In this document: piece by piece, positions 37,516-46,905 of the stretch | Position numbering within the stretch: position 1 is the stretch's first letter | How the letters are laid out: each line of letters opens with the position of its first letter | Assembly: GCF_002097715.1 (NCBI RefSeq) | Contig: NZ_CP020738.1 | Span: 1,302,001-1,366,000, forward strand | Direction: 5' to 3' | DNA from: Burkholderia ubonensis subsp. mesacidophila | GTDB taxonomy: Bacteria > Pseudomonadota > Gammaproteobacteria > Burkholderiales > Burkholderiaceae | DNA: 64,000 bases | Translations under genes and position numbers: made by a program | Notes under the pieces: model-generated | What the model saw: the letters and a program-made list of their open reading frames with translations, nothing else | Told to the model about the DNA's origin: nothing | Databases searched by the model: none

Positions 37516-39918
37516 ATGACCATTCGTCATCGCATCACGTTGCTTGTCGTCCTGACCTTTCTCGCGTTGTCGGCGATCGGCGCCTATGCCGTCTACCAGA
37601 CGCGCAAGAGCGCGTCCGAAGTCCGGCAGGTGACGCAGGGCATCGTGCCGAGCGCGCTCGCGTCCGCGGACGTCGTGTCCGACGTGAAGAACATCCAGAT
37701 CGCGACGATGACGCTGATCTACGCGCCGGACGCCAACACCGCCGCGCAGGCGCGCGACGAGCTGAAGGCGAAGGAGGCCGCGCTGCGCGCGGCGCTCGAC
37801 GTGCAGGCGAAGTCGGCCGCGAGTCATGCGCAGGAAGGCCTCGTCGCGCAGGCGAAGGACAGCGCGACCAACTATTTCGCGGCGATCGACGACACCGTGA
37901 AGATGAAGACCGACGGCAAGGCCGAGATGGCGCAGGCCTACCTGTTCGCGAACGTCGCGCAGTATCGCGACGAGCTCGAAGGCATCGTCGAGACGCTGCG
38001 CGTCGAGAAGAACCGCCAGAAGGACGACGCGATCAGCGCGCTGAACGGGATGCTGGCGACCACGGCCACCGCGATCGCGGGCGTGGCCGGCACGGTGATC
38101 GTGCTGCTGACCGCGCTCGGCTTCGTGCTGTATCGCCAGATCACGCGCCCGCTCAGCCGGATGCAGACGATGATGAGCGAGATCGCGACGAGCCAGGATT
38201 TCACGCGCCGCGTGCCGGTCGGCCGGATGGACGAGATCGGCCACTCGATCGTCGCGTTCAACGGGATGATCGAGAAGATCCAGGAGAACGCCGCGCAGCT
38301 CAAGCAGAAGACCGCCGACATCCAGGCGATGCTGCAGAACATGCAGCAGGGCATCCTGACCGTCGTCGACGGCGGCGTCGTGCATGCCGAATACTCGGCC
38401 TACCTCGAGACGATCTTCGAGTCGAAGGACATCGCGGGCCGCGACCTGATGGCGCTCGTGTTCGACGCTTCGAACCTCGGCTCGGACGCGCGCTCGCAGG
38501 TCGAGGCGGCCGTGCATGCGTGCCTCGGCGAGGACAGCATGAACTTCGAGTTCAACGAGCACCTGCTCGTCAACGAGGTCGCGAAGCGGATGCCGGACGG
38601 CCGCGAGAAGTGGCTCGACCTGAGCTGGTCGGCGATCACCGACGAGACCGACACGATCGTGCGCCTGATGCTGTGCGTGCGCGACGTGACCGAGCTGCGC
38701 GAGCTGACCGCGCAGGCCGGCGAGCAGCAGCGCCGCCTGGAGATGATCGGCGAGATCCTGTCGATCAGCCAGGACAAGTTCCACCAGTTCGTGAACAGCG
38801 CGAAGGGCTTTCTCAGCGAGAACGAACGGATGATTCGCCAGCACGAGCGCGCGGACCACTCGATCGTCGCGGCGCTGTTCCGCAACATGCATACGATCAA
38901 GGGCAACGCGCGCACGTACAGCCTGCAGCACCTGACCAACATCGTGCACGAGGCGGAGCAGGCCTACGACACGCTGCGCCGCGCGGACGCGGGCCCCGAG
39001 TGGAACCGCGATGCGCTGATGGACGATCTCGCGCGGGTGCGCGATGCGGTCGAGCACTACGCGACGATCAACGAAGTGACGCTCGGCCGCAGCGGCGAGC
39101 CGGCGCAGCGCGCGAGCGAGCACTACCTGATGGTCGAGCGCGCGCATATCAGCGAGAGCCTGCGCGTGCTCGACGGCGTCGATCCGGCGAACGCCGCCGA
39201 CTGGCGCGCCGTGCGCGATGCGGTGCGCCGCATGCTGAGCCTGCTCGGCACCGAGAGCGTCGGCGACGCGCTCGGCGGCGTGCTGGAGTCGCTGCCGTCG
39301 CTGGCGACGGAACTCGGCAAGGCGTCGCCCGTCGTGCGGATCCACAGCAACGGCTATCGCCTGCGCAGCGAGATCGGCGGCACGCTGAAGAACGTGTTCA
39401 TGCACCTGCTGCGCAACGCGGTCGACCACGGCATCGAGTCGTCCGACGAGCGTCGCGCTGCGGCCAAGCCGGCGGCCGGCACGATCGACATCGCGGTCGA
39501 CGTCGATAGCGGGATGCTGCAGTTCACGCTGAGCGACGACGGCCGCGGCCTCGCGCTCGACCGGATTCGCGGCATCGCGCGCGAGCGCGGCTGGTTCGAT
39601 GCGGACAGCGAGCGCACGCTCGGCGATGAAGCGGTGGCCGAGCTGATTTTCCGGCCGGGGTTCTCGACGGCGCGCGAAGTGACCGAGGTGTCGGGGCGCG
39701 GCGTCGGCATGGACGCGGTGCGCAGCTTCCTGAAGCGCGAGGGCGGCGATATCGCGCTGCGCTTCGCCGACGACCGGCGCGGGGCCGCCTATCGCGCGTT
39801 CCGCACGATCGTGTCGCTGCCGGCCGCGTTCGCGGTGGAGGGCGCCGGCGCGGGTGCCGGTGGTGCGATGGCGGACCACGCGCGCGCCGGTCTCGCGGAC
39901 GCCAACGCGACGGAGTGA
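37516..39918 (+). CDS. Membrane CheA-like histidine kinase with fused sensor, PAS and Hpt domains
   Basis: An 800-aa inner-membrane protein. TM1 (about 7-27) and TM2 (about 183-206) bracket a four-helix periplasmic sensor as in chemoreceptors. Then come HAMP (about 207-262), a PAS-like domain (about 275-400), a Hpt domain with phospho-His459 in FRNMHTIKGNARTYS, and a HATPase with Asn634 in HLLRNAVDHGIES and G boxes DDGRGLAL and GRGVGMDAV. The order Hpt-HATPase is CheA-like, but I see no C-terminal CheW-like (P5) domain and no separate P2. It thus joins receptor and kinase in one chain. It heads a five-gene operon. Confidence 0.85.
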   Translation: MTIRHRITLLVVLTFLALSAIGAYAVYQTRKSASEVRQVTQGIVPSALASADVVSDVKNIQIATMTLIYAPDANTAAQARDELKAKEAALRAALDVQAKSAASHAQEGLVAQAKDSATNYFAAIDDTVKMKTDGKAEMAQAYLFANVAQYRDELEGIVETLRVEKNRQKDDAISALNGMLATTATAIAGVAGTVIVLLTALGFVLYRQITRPLSRMQTMMSEIATSQDFTRRVPVGRMDEIGHSIVAFNGMIEKIQENAAQLKQKTADIQAMLQNMQQGILTVVDGGVVHAEYSAYLETIFESKDIAGRDLMALVFDASNLGSDARSQVEAAVHACLGEDSMNFEFNEHLLVNEVAKRMPDGREKWLDLSWSAITDETDTIVRLMLCVRDVTELRELTAQAGEQQRRLEMIGEILSISQDKFHQFVNSAKGFLSENERMIRQHERADHSIVAALFRNMHTIKGNARTYSLQHLTNIVHEAEQAYDTLRRADAGPEWNRDALMDDLARVRDAVEHYATINEVTLGRSGEPAQRASEHYLMVERAHISESLRVLDGVDPANAADWRAVRDAVRRMLSLLGTESVGDALGGVLESLPSLATELGKASPVVRIHSNGYRLRSEIGGTLKNVFMHLLRNAVDHGIESSDERRAAAKPAAGTIDIAVDVDSGMLQFTLSDDGRGLALDRIRGIARERGWFDADSERTLGDEAVAELIFRPGFSTAREVTEVSGRGVGMDAVRSFLKREGGDIALRFADDRRGAAYRAFRTIVSLPAAFAVEGAGAGAGGAMADHARAGLADANATE

Positions 39919-39920
39919 TC

Positions 39921-40658
39921 GTGCAGGCATTGACGCATATCGGCGCCGGGCTGGCGGGCGCCATCGTCGCCGCGATCATCGCGGCGGTCGTGTTCCGTGT
40001 GCATCGCGCGCGGCTCGTCGCGCGGCTGGCCGCCGACGCGAACGCGTTGCGGAACGCGCTCGCGCAAGCCGAGGCGCGCGCCGACGAGGCTGCGCAAGCG
40101 CACGCGGCGCAGGCCGACGCATGGGCGCAGAAGGAAGCCGAACTGGCCGACGCGCTCGCGCGGCAGACGGCCGACGCGGACGCGCAGCGCGACGCGCGGC
40201 AGGCGGTGTCGGCGGAGCGGGACGCGCTGTCGCAACACGCGGTGAAGATCGCGCACGAGGCCGCGCGCCTGCGCGGGCTCGCCGGCACGTTCGAGCGCTG
40301 GCACGAGCAGATGATCTCGCTGACCGCGCAGAACCAGGACATGCGCGCGAAGAACCTGGAGCTGTCCGCGATCGTCGCGCACGTGTCGATCGTGTCGCTG
40401 AACGCGTCGATCGAGGCGGCGCGCGCCGGCACGGCCGGCCGCGGGTTCTCGATCGTCGCGAGCGAGGTGCGCGGGCTCGCCGCGCGCTCGCAGGAGCTGT
40501 CGAACAGCTATCGCGACAGCCTGAACCGCAACGACCTCGTGACCGCGGCGACGTTCCAGGACATCCAAGCGGGCGGCAAGATGATCACCGCCGCGCTCGC
40601 GAGCGTCGAGACGCTTGCGGGGCAACTGCATGCGCGGCTGGAAGGAGCGGCGGCGTGA
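39921..40658 (+). CDS. Short membrane-anchored protein with an MCP signalling hairpin
   Basis: About 245 aa. One N-terminal membrane segment (about 8-26) is followed by an Ala/Glu-rich coiled coil (30-135) and the tip of a chemoreceptor signalling domain, VSLNASIEAARAGTAGRGFSIVASEVRGLAARSQEL. The periplasmic sensor, second TM and HAMP are absent. GTG at 39921 (GGAG five bases upstream) is preferred over GTG 39915. It would be a cytoplasmic signalling module for the preceding kinase. Translational coupling is strong: the kinase stops at 39918. Confidence 0.8.
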   Translation: MQALTHIGAGLAGAIVAAIIAAVVFRVHRARLVARLAADANALRNALAQAEARADEAAQAHAAQADAWAQKEAELADALARQTADADAQRDARQAVSAERDALSQHAVKIAHEAARLRGLAGTFERWHEQMISLTAQNQDMRAKNLELSAIVAHVSIVSLNASIEAARAGTAGRGFSIVASEVRGLAARSQELSNSYRDSLNRNDLVTAATFQDIQAGGKMITAALASVETLAGQLHARLEGAAA

Positions 40659-41218
40659 TCGGCGCGCAGGCGAAGACGAGCTTCGAGCGGATTTTCTTCG
40701 ACGCGGCGCGCACGCGGCTCGCGTCCGGCGGCGGCGCGTGCGACATCGCGCCGGCGGCGGGCGAGCCGCCGCGCGAGCGCCGGGCGCGATCGAAGCCCGC
40801 CGCGCAGGTCGCGGTGCTGACGATTTCGGCGCTGCATTTCCGCCTGCTGCTCGCGCTGCGCTTCAGCGACGACGACGCGACGCGGCGCTATTACGCCGGC
40901 GGCACGGAGGCGGGCGGTGCGCAGCCGTCGCTGCAGGAGGCGTTCATGGAAGTCGCGAACCTCTGCTGCGGCGCGATGAACCAGGCGCTGACCGTCCATT
41001 TCCCGGATCTCGGCATGTCGACGCCTTATCTGCTGAGCGACGCGAGCATCGAGTATTTCACCGCGCTGGCGCCCGATCATGTCGTCGCGTTCGACGTGAC
41101 GCTCGGCGACGGCGTGCGGATCCGCGCGACGCTGTGCATCTGCGCGAATGCGCCGGTCGATTTCCATGCGCCGGAGACGGCCGCGGTGGATACCGGCGGC
41201 GAGCTCGAACTGTTTTGA
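40655..41218 (+). CDS. CheX/CheC-like protein 1
   Basis: A 187-aa protein whose central segment EVANLCCGAMNQAL has the ExxN...N pattern of CheC/CheX/FliY phosphatases, which dephosphorylate CheY. A second strand-rich part follows (FDVTLGDGVRIRATLCICA). The N terminus is basic and low complexity. It starts with GTG overlapping the previous stop (GTGA). The last residues are GELELF, as in the next protein. Confidence 0.7.
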   Translation: MIGAQAKTSFERIFFDAARTRLASGGGACDIAPAAGEPPRERRARSKPAAQVAVLTISALHFRLLLALRFSDDDATRRYYAGGTEAGGAQPSLQEAFMEVANLCCGAMNQALTVHFPDLGMSTPYLLSDASIEYFTALAPDHVVAFDVTLGDGVRIRATLCICANAPVDFHAPETAAVDTGGELELF

Positions 41219-41257
41219 CCGGATCGCTCCGGAACCCGAACCCAAGGAATCCGCGCC

Positions 41258-42217
41258 ATGACCGAAGGCAAACCCGTCAGCAAGGTGCTCGTGCTCGACG
41301 ACAGCCGCACGCACGCCGACGCGATCAAGCGCTTCTGCGACGACCACAACCTGATCGGCCTGACGGTGCGCCGCAACCGGCTGCTGAAGGTGCTGCGCTC
41401 GAACATCGATCTCGGCGCGATCCTGCTCGCCGAGGATTACGGCGGCTCGTCGGCCGAGAGCGCGATCGTCGCGACGCAGATCGACGCGCTGCGCCCCGAG
41501 CTGCCGATCATCCTGCGCCGCGACGCGCAGGCGTCGCGCGACGGCCTGCCGGACGCGCTCGCGCGCGTCGCGTGCGCGACCTACGTCGCCGACGACATGA
41601 CGCCGCTGCGGCGCGTGATCGACGAATACATCTTCAGCCTCGACTACCCGAACGCGCTCGTGCGCGGCATCTCGGAGATCACCGAGGCGCGGCTAGACAG
41701 CGTGTTTCCCGGCATGACGATCAGCCGCGACACGCCGTGCATCGTGCGCGACCGGATCATCTTCGGCGAGGTGTTCAGCCTGATCGCGCTCGAAAGCGCG
41801 TGGTGCCGCGGCTACATGCTGCTGCAGACGAGCGAGCAGCCGTTGCTCGAGATGCTCGGCGGCGTGCGCGCCGATGGCCGCGCGCCGGATTTCCGCGACG
41901 TGAACGGCGTGCTCGGCGAGCTCACCAATCTCGTGTGGGGTGCGTTCAAGAACCGCTACCTCGGCGATGCGGAAGCGCTCGCGCGCCATCCGGTGCAGGT
42001 GCCGCTGATCGTCAATCACAAGCAGAAGTTCATCTCGTTCGGCGGCGATTGTCCGCAACTCTGCTTCAAGTACCGGATGACCGATCCGGCGTCGGGGCAG
42101 GAAGTCTGCATCGACCAGCGCTTCGTGTTCAGCCTGAGCTGGTCGCCGGAGGATTTCCGTGAGGTGGTGCAGGACGTCGGGCCGATGGTCGAGTCCGGCG
42201 AACTCGAATTGTTTTGA
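41258..42217 (+). CDS. Degenerate receiver fused to a CheX-like domain
   Basis: A 319-aa protein. The N-terminal receiver-like half (about 8-125) keeps the acidic pair at 14-15 (LVLDDSR), but the conserved Lys-Pro near its end is replaced (YVADDMTP) and the phospho-Asp position is unclear, so phosphotransfer is doubtful. The C-terminal half carries ELTNLVWGAFKNRYL, the CheC/CheX-type ExxN...N motif. It ends SGELELF, like the preceding protein. AAGGAA precedes the ATG. It may act as a phosphatase or scaffold for the CheY of the operon. Confidence 0.75.
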   Translation: MTEGKPVSKVLVLDDSRTHADAIKRFCDDHNLIGLTVRRNRLLKVLRSNIDLGAILLAEDYGGSSAESAIVATQIDALRPELPIILRRDAQASRDGLPDALARVACATYVADDMTPLRRVIDEYIFSLDYPNALVRGISEITEARLDSVFPGMTISRDTPCIVRDRIIFGEVFSLIALESAWCRGYMLLQTSEQPLLEMLGGVRADGRAPDFRDVNGVLGELTNLVWGAFKNRYLGDAEALARHPVQVPLIVNHKQKFISFGGDCPQLCFKYRMTDPASGQEVCIDQRFVFSLSWSPEDFREVVQDVGPMVESGELELF

Positions 42218-42256
42218 AGTGTTCAGACAAGTTCAGCAAGAAAAGGGGAATGACGC

Positions 42257-42622
42257 ATGGCAAAGATTCTGGTGGTTGACGATTCGGGCACGGTGCGCGA
42301 CGAAGTCGCGGGCTTCCTGCGCAATCACGGGCTGGACGTCGCGACGGCGGTCGACGGCAAGGACGGGCTCGCGAAGCTGAAGGCGACGCCCGGCGTCCGG
42401 CTCGTGATCAGCGACGTCAACATGCCGAACATGGACGGCCTGACGATGGTCGAGAAGATTCGCGGCGAGCTCGGCAACGCGGCGGTCAACGTCGTGATGC
42501 TGACGACCGAAAGCAGCCCGGCGATGAAGGAGCGCGGCAAGGCGGCCGGCGTGAAGGGCTGGATCGTGAAGCCGTTCAAGGGCGATGCGGTGGTCGAGGC
42601 GCTGAAGAAGCTGGCGGGGTAA
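42257..42622 (+). CDS. CheY-like single-domain response regulator
   Basis: A 121-aa receiver domain with VVDDSGTVRDE (acidic pair), phosphoacceptor Asp in VISDVNMPNMDGL, Thr in MLTTES, and Lys-Pro in IVKPFKGD. No output domain. It is the likely phospho-target of the upstream CheA-like kinase and signals by protein contact. It is the last gene of the operon, 39 bases after the previous stop. Confidence 0.9.
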   Translation: MAKILVVDDSGTVRDEVAGFLRNHGLDVATAVDGKDGLAKLKATPGVRLVISDVNMPNMDGLTMVEKIRGELGNAAVNVVMLTTESSPAMKERGKAAGVKGWIVKPFKGDAVVEALKKLAG

Positions 42623-42801
42623 GGGGCCGCTCGCGCGCAAGCTCTCCACTCGCCTGTCAACCATTGTGATCGCTCGCTCGTTGCTCTGGATACCACGGCG
42701 CGACCTGATCGAACGTGTCAGGCGGATGTGGCGCGGCCACGACTTTCATGTTCCTGACATCGCGAGGTTCGCGCCTCGTCGATCATCGGAGTACGAAAGA
42801 T

Positions 42802-43902
42802 ATGTTGAAAAGCCGCGCCATCACCCGTTTCGTCTCGGCGTCGATTGTCGTCGCGATGGCGGGTTGCTCAGCCGCAGCACAAAAGGCGCCCGCGCATCCG
42901 CGGGTTGCCGCGCAGACGGCGCCGTCGGGCACGCACCAGACGTGGCCGCCGAACGAGCAGGTCGCCCGGCTGCGCGCTGTTCCGGCGCAGTGGGCGCAAT
43001 TGCGGACCGCATGCGAGAACAACCTGGATTATGTGCCGCGGCCGGTCGCCGATTTCGCGCCGCCGCCCCACTATGGCGATCCGAAAGGAGAGGCCCGGAT
43101 CGCGGGTTCGCTCGCGGCGGACGGCAACGTGGCCTATCAGCAGGGGCTTTGCTACGTGCTGAGCGGCGATGTCCGATATGCGCGCGCCGGCGAACGGATT
43201 CTTGACGCCTGGGCGACGGGCGTGCGCCAGATTGCCCCGGGGCAGGGAACGGCCGACTTCAACTTCTCGTTTCCCCGATACACCCTTGCGGCTGCGATGC
43301 TGCATCGGGACAGCGCGTGGGACGATACGGCGTTCAGGACCTTTCTGCTTCGGCAGGTGCTGCCGCGTTCGGTGTCGGCCCGGCCCAACAACTTCGGCAA
43401 CTGGGGCGTATTTCTTGAGGCGGGCAGCGCGCTGTACCTGAACGATCATGCGCTGATGCAGCGTGCGGCGAATCGATGGCGCGCACTGATGGCGTCGCAG
43501 GTCGCTCCGGACGGATCGCTGCCCGAGGAAACCTGCCGCAGCGACACGACCGATTGGTGCGGCGGCCCGGACAAGGGCATCCGGGGGATCGCCTACACCC
43601 ACTACACGTTGCTGCCGACCACGCTCGCCGCGGAAATTTTCCGAGCTGCGGGCATCGACGTGTATGCCGAGGCAGGCGGCCGCACATTGGCCGAAGCGTA
43701 TGCGCGTGCGGCCGCGTGGACTTTGCATCCCGAAACGTTCCCGTACTACGCGAGCAATGGCGGCCGTCTGCAGGGCGTGCGGACGGCTGCGTATTTCCAG
43801 GTGTTGCAGCACCGGGTACCGTGTCCGGATGGCGCCGAAGTGATCAGCCAGGGGCAGCTGTCGATGGATGGCTACGAACTACATCTGCTGTACGGGACGT
43901 GA
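42802..43902 (+). CDS. Alginate-lyase-family lipoprotein
   Basis: A 366-aa lipoprotein of the alginate lyase (PF05426-like) fold. The signal peptide ends in a lipobox (VAMAGC, Cys21-23 area). The conserved cores are RPNNFGNWGVFLEAGSALYLND and a later THYTLLPTTLAAEIFRAAG. Such proteins degrade uronic-acid polysaccharides in the periplasm. The start at 42802 precedes the signal peptide properly. It follows the chemosensory operon by 180 bases on the same strand, which may be coincidence. Confidence 0.75.
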   Translation: MLKSRAITRFVSASIVVAMAGCSAAAQKAPAHPRVAAQTAPSGTHQTWPPNEQVARLRAVPAQWAQLRTACENNLDYVPRPVADFAPPPHYGDPKGEARIAGSLAADGNVAYQQGLCYVLSGDVRYARAGERILDAWATGVRQIAPGQGTADFNFSFPRYTLAAAMLHRDSAWDDTAFRTFLLRQVLPRSVSARPNNFGNWGVFLEAGSALYLNDHALMQRAANRWRALMASQVAPDGSLPEETCRSDTTDWCGGPDKGIRGIAYTHYTLLPTTLAAEIFRAAGIDVYAEAGGRTLAEAYARAAAWTLHPETFPYYASNGGRLQGVRTAAYFQVLQHRVPCPDGAEVISQGQLSMDGYELHLLYGT

Positions 43903-43998
43903 TGTCGCGGTGCGCGGGATCGGACGCGCATGCAGTGCCCGGTTGGACTATATTGGGGCATCGCCGGACGACGTCCAGCTTCCATTTGGCGGGCCATC

Positions 43999-44793
43999 AT
44001 GGAATCCAACCACGCGACAGCCGAACCCATCCTGCAGCGCGAAGCCCGCGACGGCGTCGTCACGCTGCGCCTGAACCGCCCGCAGCAATTCAACGCATTG
44101 TCCGAAGCGATGCTCGCGAGCCTGCATGACGCATTCGGATCGCTCGCGGCCGATCCGCACGTGCGCTGCGTGATCCTCGCCGCCGCAGGCAAGGCGTTTT
44201 GCGCGGGCCACGACCTGCGCGAGATGCGCGGCAAGCCCGACCTCGACTATTACCGTGCGCTGTTCGCGCAGTGCAGCCGCGTGATGCTCGCGATGCGCGC
44301 ATTGCCGGTGCCGGTGATCGCGCGCGTGCAAGGCATCGCGACGGCTGCGGGCTGCCAGCTCGTCGCCGCGTGCGATCTCGCGATCGCGGCCGATACCGCG
44401 CGCTTCGCGGTGTCCGGCATCAACGTCGGCCTGTTCTGCTCGACGCCCGCCGTCGCGCTGAGCCGCAGCGTCGCGGCGAAGCGCGCGTTCGACATGCTCG
44501 TCACCGGGCGTTTCGTCGACGCGGCGACGGCCGCCGCCTGGGGCCTCGTCAACGAAGCGGTGCCGGAAGACGCGCTCGACGCAGCCGTCGCGCGCAAGGT
44601 CGCGGAGATCGTTGCAAAGAGTCCGGCCGCCGTGCGCTACGGCAAGGCGATGTTCTACCGGCAGCGCGAGATGACGCTCGACGACGCCTACGCGTATGCG
44701 GGCGACGTGATGGCGCGCAACATGATGGAGGAGGATGCGGGCGAAGGCATCGACGCGTTCCTGGAGAAGCGGCCGCCGCGCTGGCGGACCTGA
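43999..44793 (+). CDS. Enoyl-CoA hydratase/isomerase family protein
   Basis: A 264-aa crotonase-fold enzyme: LNRPQQFNALSEAML, VRCVILAAAGKAFCAGHDLREM (first oxyanion-hole loop) and ARVQGIATAAGCQLVAACDLAIAA (second). The usual catalytic Glu of enoyl-CoA hydratase in the second loop is not clearly at its place, so another crotonase reaction is possible. It converges with alr, 25 bases apart. Confidence 0.85.
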   Translation: MESNHATAEPILQREARDGVVTLRLNRPQQFNALSEAMLASLHDAFGSLAADPHVRCVILAAAGKAFCAGHDLREMRGKPDLDYYRALFAQCSRVMLAMRALPVPVIARVQGIATAAGCQLVAACDLAIAADTARFAVSGINVGLFCSTPAVALSRSVAAKRAFDMLVTGRFVDAATAAAWGLVNEAVPEDALDAAVARKVAEIVAKSPAAVRYGKAMFYRQREMTLDDAYAYAGDVMARNMMEEDAGEGIDAFLEKRPPRWRT

Positions 44794-44818
44794 CGCGCGG
44801 CGACGCCTCGCGCCGGAT

Positions 44819-45952
44819 TTAGCGCCCGTAGCTGCCGGTGCGCAGCGGTTCGTCCTGCGTTGCCGACGTGCCGGACGTGCCCAGCGGCTCGACCACGACC
44901 GGCACGCGGGGCGTGACCGCGCACATCAGCTCGTAGCCGATCGTGCCGCTCGCCTCGGCGACGTCGTCGACCTTCACCTGGTCGCCCCACAGCTCGACGT
45001 GCGAACCGATGCCCGCGTTCGGGCACGGCGTGAGGTCGACGGTGAGCATGTCCATCGACACGCGGCCGACGACGCGCGTGCGCACGCCGTCCACCGCGAT
45101 CGGCGTGCCGGTCGGCGCGTGGCGCGGATAGCCGTCCGCATAGCCGCACGCGACGACGCCGATGCGCATCGGCTGGTCGGCCGTGAAGCGGCGGCCGTAG
45201 CCGACGGTTTCCTGCGGCGCGAGCGTCTGCACGCCGATGATCCGGCTCGTCAGCGTCATCGACGCCATCAGCGGCGTGTCGGCGATGTGCCGCGCCGCGC
45301 CGGTCGGCGACGCGCCGTACAGGATCGTGCCGGGGCGCACCCAGTCGCGATGCGCACGCGGATGCCACAGCACCGCGGCCGAGTTCGACACCGAGCGCTC
45401 GCCCGGCATGCCGGCCGTCGCCGCGTCGAACTGCTCGAGCTGCCAGTCGATCTCGCCTTCGTCGGCGATCGCGAAGTGCGTCATCAGCGTGATCGCGCCG
45501 ATCGACGGCGCGCCGGCCGCGCGCTCCCACGCGGCGCGGAACGCGGCGGGCCGGTAGCCGAGCCGGTTCATGCCGGAATTCATCTTCAGGTGGATGTCGA
45601 TCGGCCGCTGCGGCTTCGCGGCGATCAGCAGGTCGAGCTGCGCGTCGCAGTGAACGGCGACCGTCAGCCGGTGGCGCTCGACCAGCTCGACGTCGGCCGG
45701 ATCGAAAATTCCTTCGAGCAGCAACACCGGCTTGTCCCAGCCGAGCGCGCGCACGCGCACCGCTTCGTCGAGGTCGAGCAGCGCGATGCCGTCCGCCGCC
45801 GCGAGGCCCGGATAGATCCGCTCGATGCCGTGGCCGTATGCGTTGGCCTTGACGACCGCCCACACGCGCGATTGCGCGGCGGTGCGGCGAATGAACGCGA
45901 GGTTGTGGCGAACGGCGTCGGGACGGACGTGGGCGACGATGGGGCGGGGCAT
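44819..45952 (-). CDS. alr: Alanine racemase
   Basis: A 377-aa PLP enzyme interconverting L- and D-alanine for peptidoglycan (or DadX for catabolism). PLP Lys35 is in [25 protein letters not shown] holds the catalytic Tyr, and [13 protein letters not shown] is conserved. The tail after VVVEPLG ([19 protein letters not shown]) is longer than usual and low complexity. The frame extends upstream to 46048, but the ATG at 45950-45952 starts the fold. Confidence 0.92.
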   Translation of the reverse strand: MPRPIVAHVRPDAVRHNLAFIRRTAAQSRVWAVVKANAYGHGIERIYPGLAAADGIALLDLDEAVRVRALGWDKPVLLLEGIFDPADVELVERHRLTVAVHCDAQLDLLIAAKPQRPIDIHLKMNSGMNRLGYRPAAFRAAWERAAGAPSIGAITLMTHFAIADEGEIDWQLEQFDAATAGMPGERSVSNSAAVLWHPRAHRDWVRPGTILYGASPTGAARHIADTPLMASMTLTSRIIGVQTLAPQETVGYGRRFTADQPMRIGVVACGYADGYPRHAPTGTPIAVDGVRTRVVGRVSMDMLTVDLTPCPNAGIGSHVELWGDQVKVDDVAEASGTIGYELMCAVTPRVPVVVEPLGTSGTSATQDEPLRTGSYGR

Positions 45953-46250
45953 GGCGTGGGCTCGGATCGGTGGTCGGTCGGCACGCGGCGGCGCAATGCA
46001 CGCCGCGCGGGTCGGCTGGCTCGGCGCGAATCGGCGCCGAGCCAGCAACGAGCGCTATGTTATTGGGGATTGACCAGTTTGAATTAATGTTTTTGGCGGA
46101 GATTTGGTGGATATTCCGGCGCGCGTGGCCGGCTGCCGCACGGCCGAGCGTCCCGTCTAGAAAACCGGTGCGCGGTCGCGGCGGCGCAATGCTAAGCTCT
46201 CGGCGATCTTGTCATTGAATAATGTAATCATAAACACGGAGGAGGCTTTG

Positions 46251-46622
46251 ATGACGACGTCCCAGCTGTGCCTGTTCATCGTGGCGGTGCTGCCGTTCCC
46301 GCTGACGATTCTCGCGAAGGCGAAGAAGGGCTACGACAACCACGCGCCGCGCGAGTACCTCGCGAAGCTCGAAGGCTGGCGCGCCCGCGCGGCGGCCGCG
46401 CACCACAACGCATGGGAGGCGCTCGCGCTGTTCACGGCCGGCCTCGTCATCGCGTGGCAATCCGGCGCCAATGTGCATCGCGTCGACCAGCTCGCGATCG
46501 CGTTCGTCGTGATCCGCGTCGTCTACTCGCTGCTCTACCTGCTGAACTGGGCCGCGCTGCGCTCGCTCACCTGGTTTGCCGGCATGGCCTGCGTCGTCGG
46601 GCTGTTCTTCGCCGCACCATAA
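46251..46622 (+). CDS. MAPEG-family membrane protein
   Basis: A 123-aa protein with four hydrophobic segments of the MAPEG (membrane glutathione-related) family: HNAWEALALFTAGLVIAWQ carries the typical ENxxE-like helix turn, and VVIRVVYSLLYLLNWAALRSLTW the conserved RxxY. A very strong ribosome site (GGAGGAGG) sets the ATG at 46251. Function is likely lipid or glutathione-related. A 22-bp perfect palindrome follows the stop (46629-46650). Confidence 0.85.
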   Translation: MTTSQLCLFIVAVLPFPLTILAKAKKGYDNHAPREYLAKLEGWRARAAAAHHNAWEALALFTAGLVIAWQSGANVHRVDQLAIAFVVIRVVYSLLYLLNWAALRSLTWFAGMACVVGLFFAAP

Positions 46623-46674
46623 CCGCACGCCGCCCGGTCGACCGGGCGGCCGTTCGCAACACGCGTTTCATCAC

Positions 46675-46705
46675 GCCGCCGTGCCTTCGGGCACGGCGGC
46701 GTTTT
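46675..46705 (+). terminator. Rho-independent terminator
   Basis: GCCGCCGTGCC-TTCG-GGCACGGCGGC with GTTTT after it (46675-46705). An 11-bp stem with a stable UUCG-type loop and a short T tract is a standard intrinsic terminator. It ends the MAPEG transcript. Confidence 0.85.
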
Positions 46706-46786
46706 CATTTGCGCCCCGGTTCCGACGCAGGGTTTTTCTCGATGCATTGACCTGTTGCGGATTTTTTTGTTGTCGTAGTATCGCCA

Positions 46787-46816
46787 TTGACAACACATGT
46801 TGCACTAAGGTCTAAT
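46787..46816 (+). promoter_or_regulatory. Strong sigma70-like promoter upstream of glnH
   Basis: A perfect TTGACA (46787-46792) and TCTAAT (46811-46816, five of six to TATAAT) are 18 bases apart. It lies about 90 bases before glnH. Repeats of TGTTGC at 46753, 46798 and 46828 may be regulator contacts. Confidence 0.7.
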
Positions 46817-46905
46817 TCGACATCGCATGTTGCGGTGCGGCCTGCTGTCGTCGCTTCGCCCGGCCGGGGTGCCGGGCCCATCGCCAATCAATGCGGAGAA
46901 ATGCC

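Noticed and set aside
37498..39930. An 810-aa minus-strand frame over the CheA-like gene
   Set aside because: Antisense shadow with low-complexity Arg/Asp/His composition and no domain. The plus-strand protein has intact Hpt and HATPase motifs.
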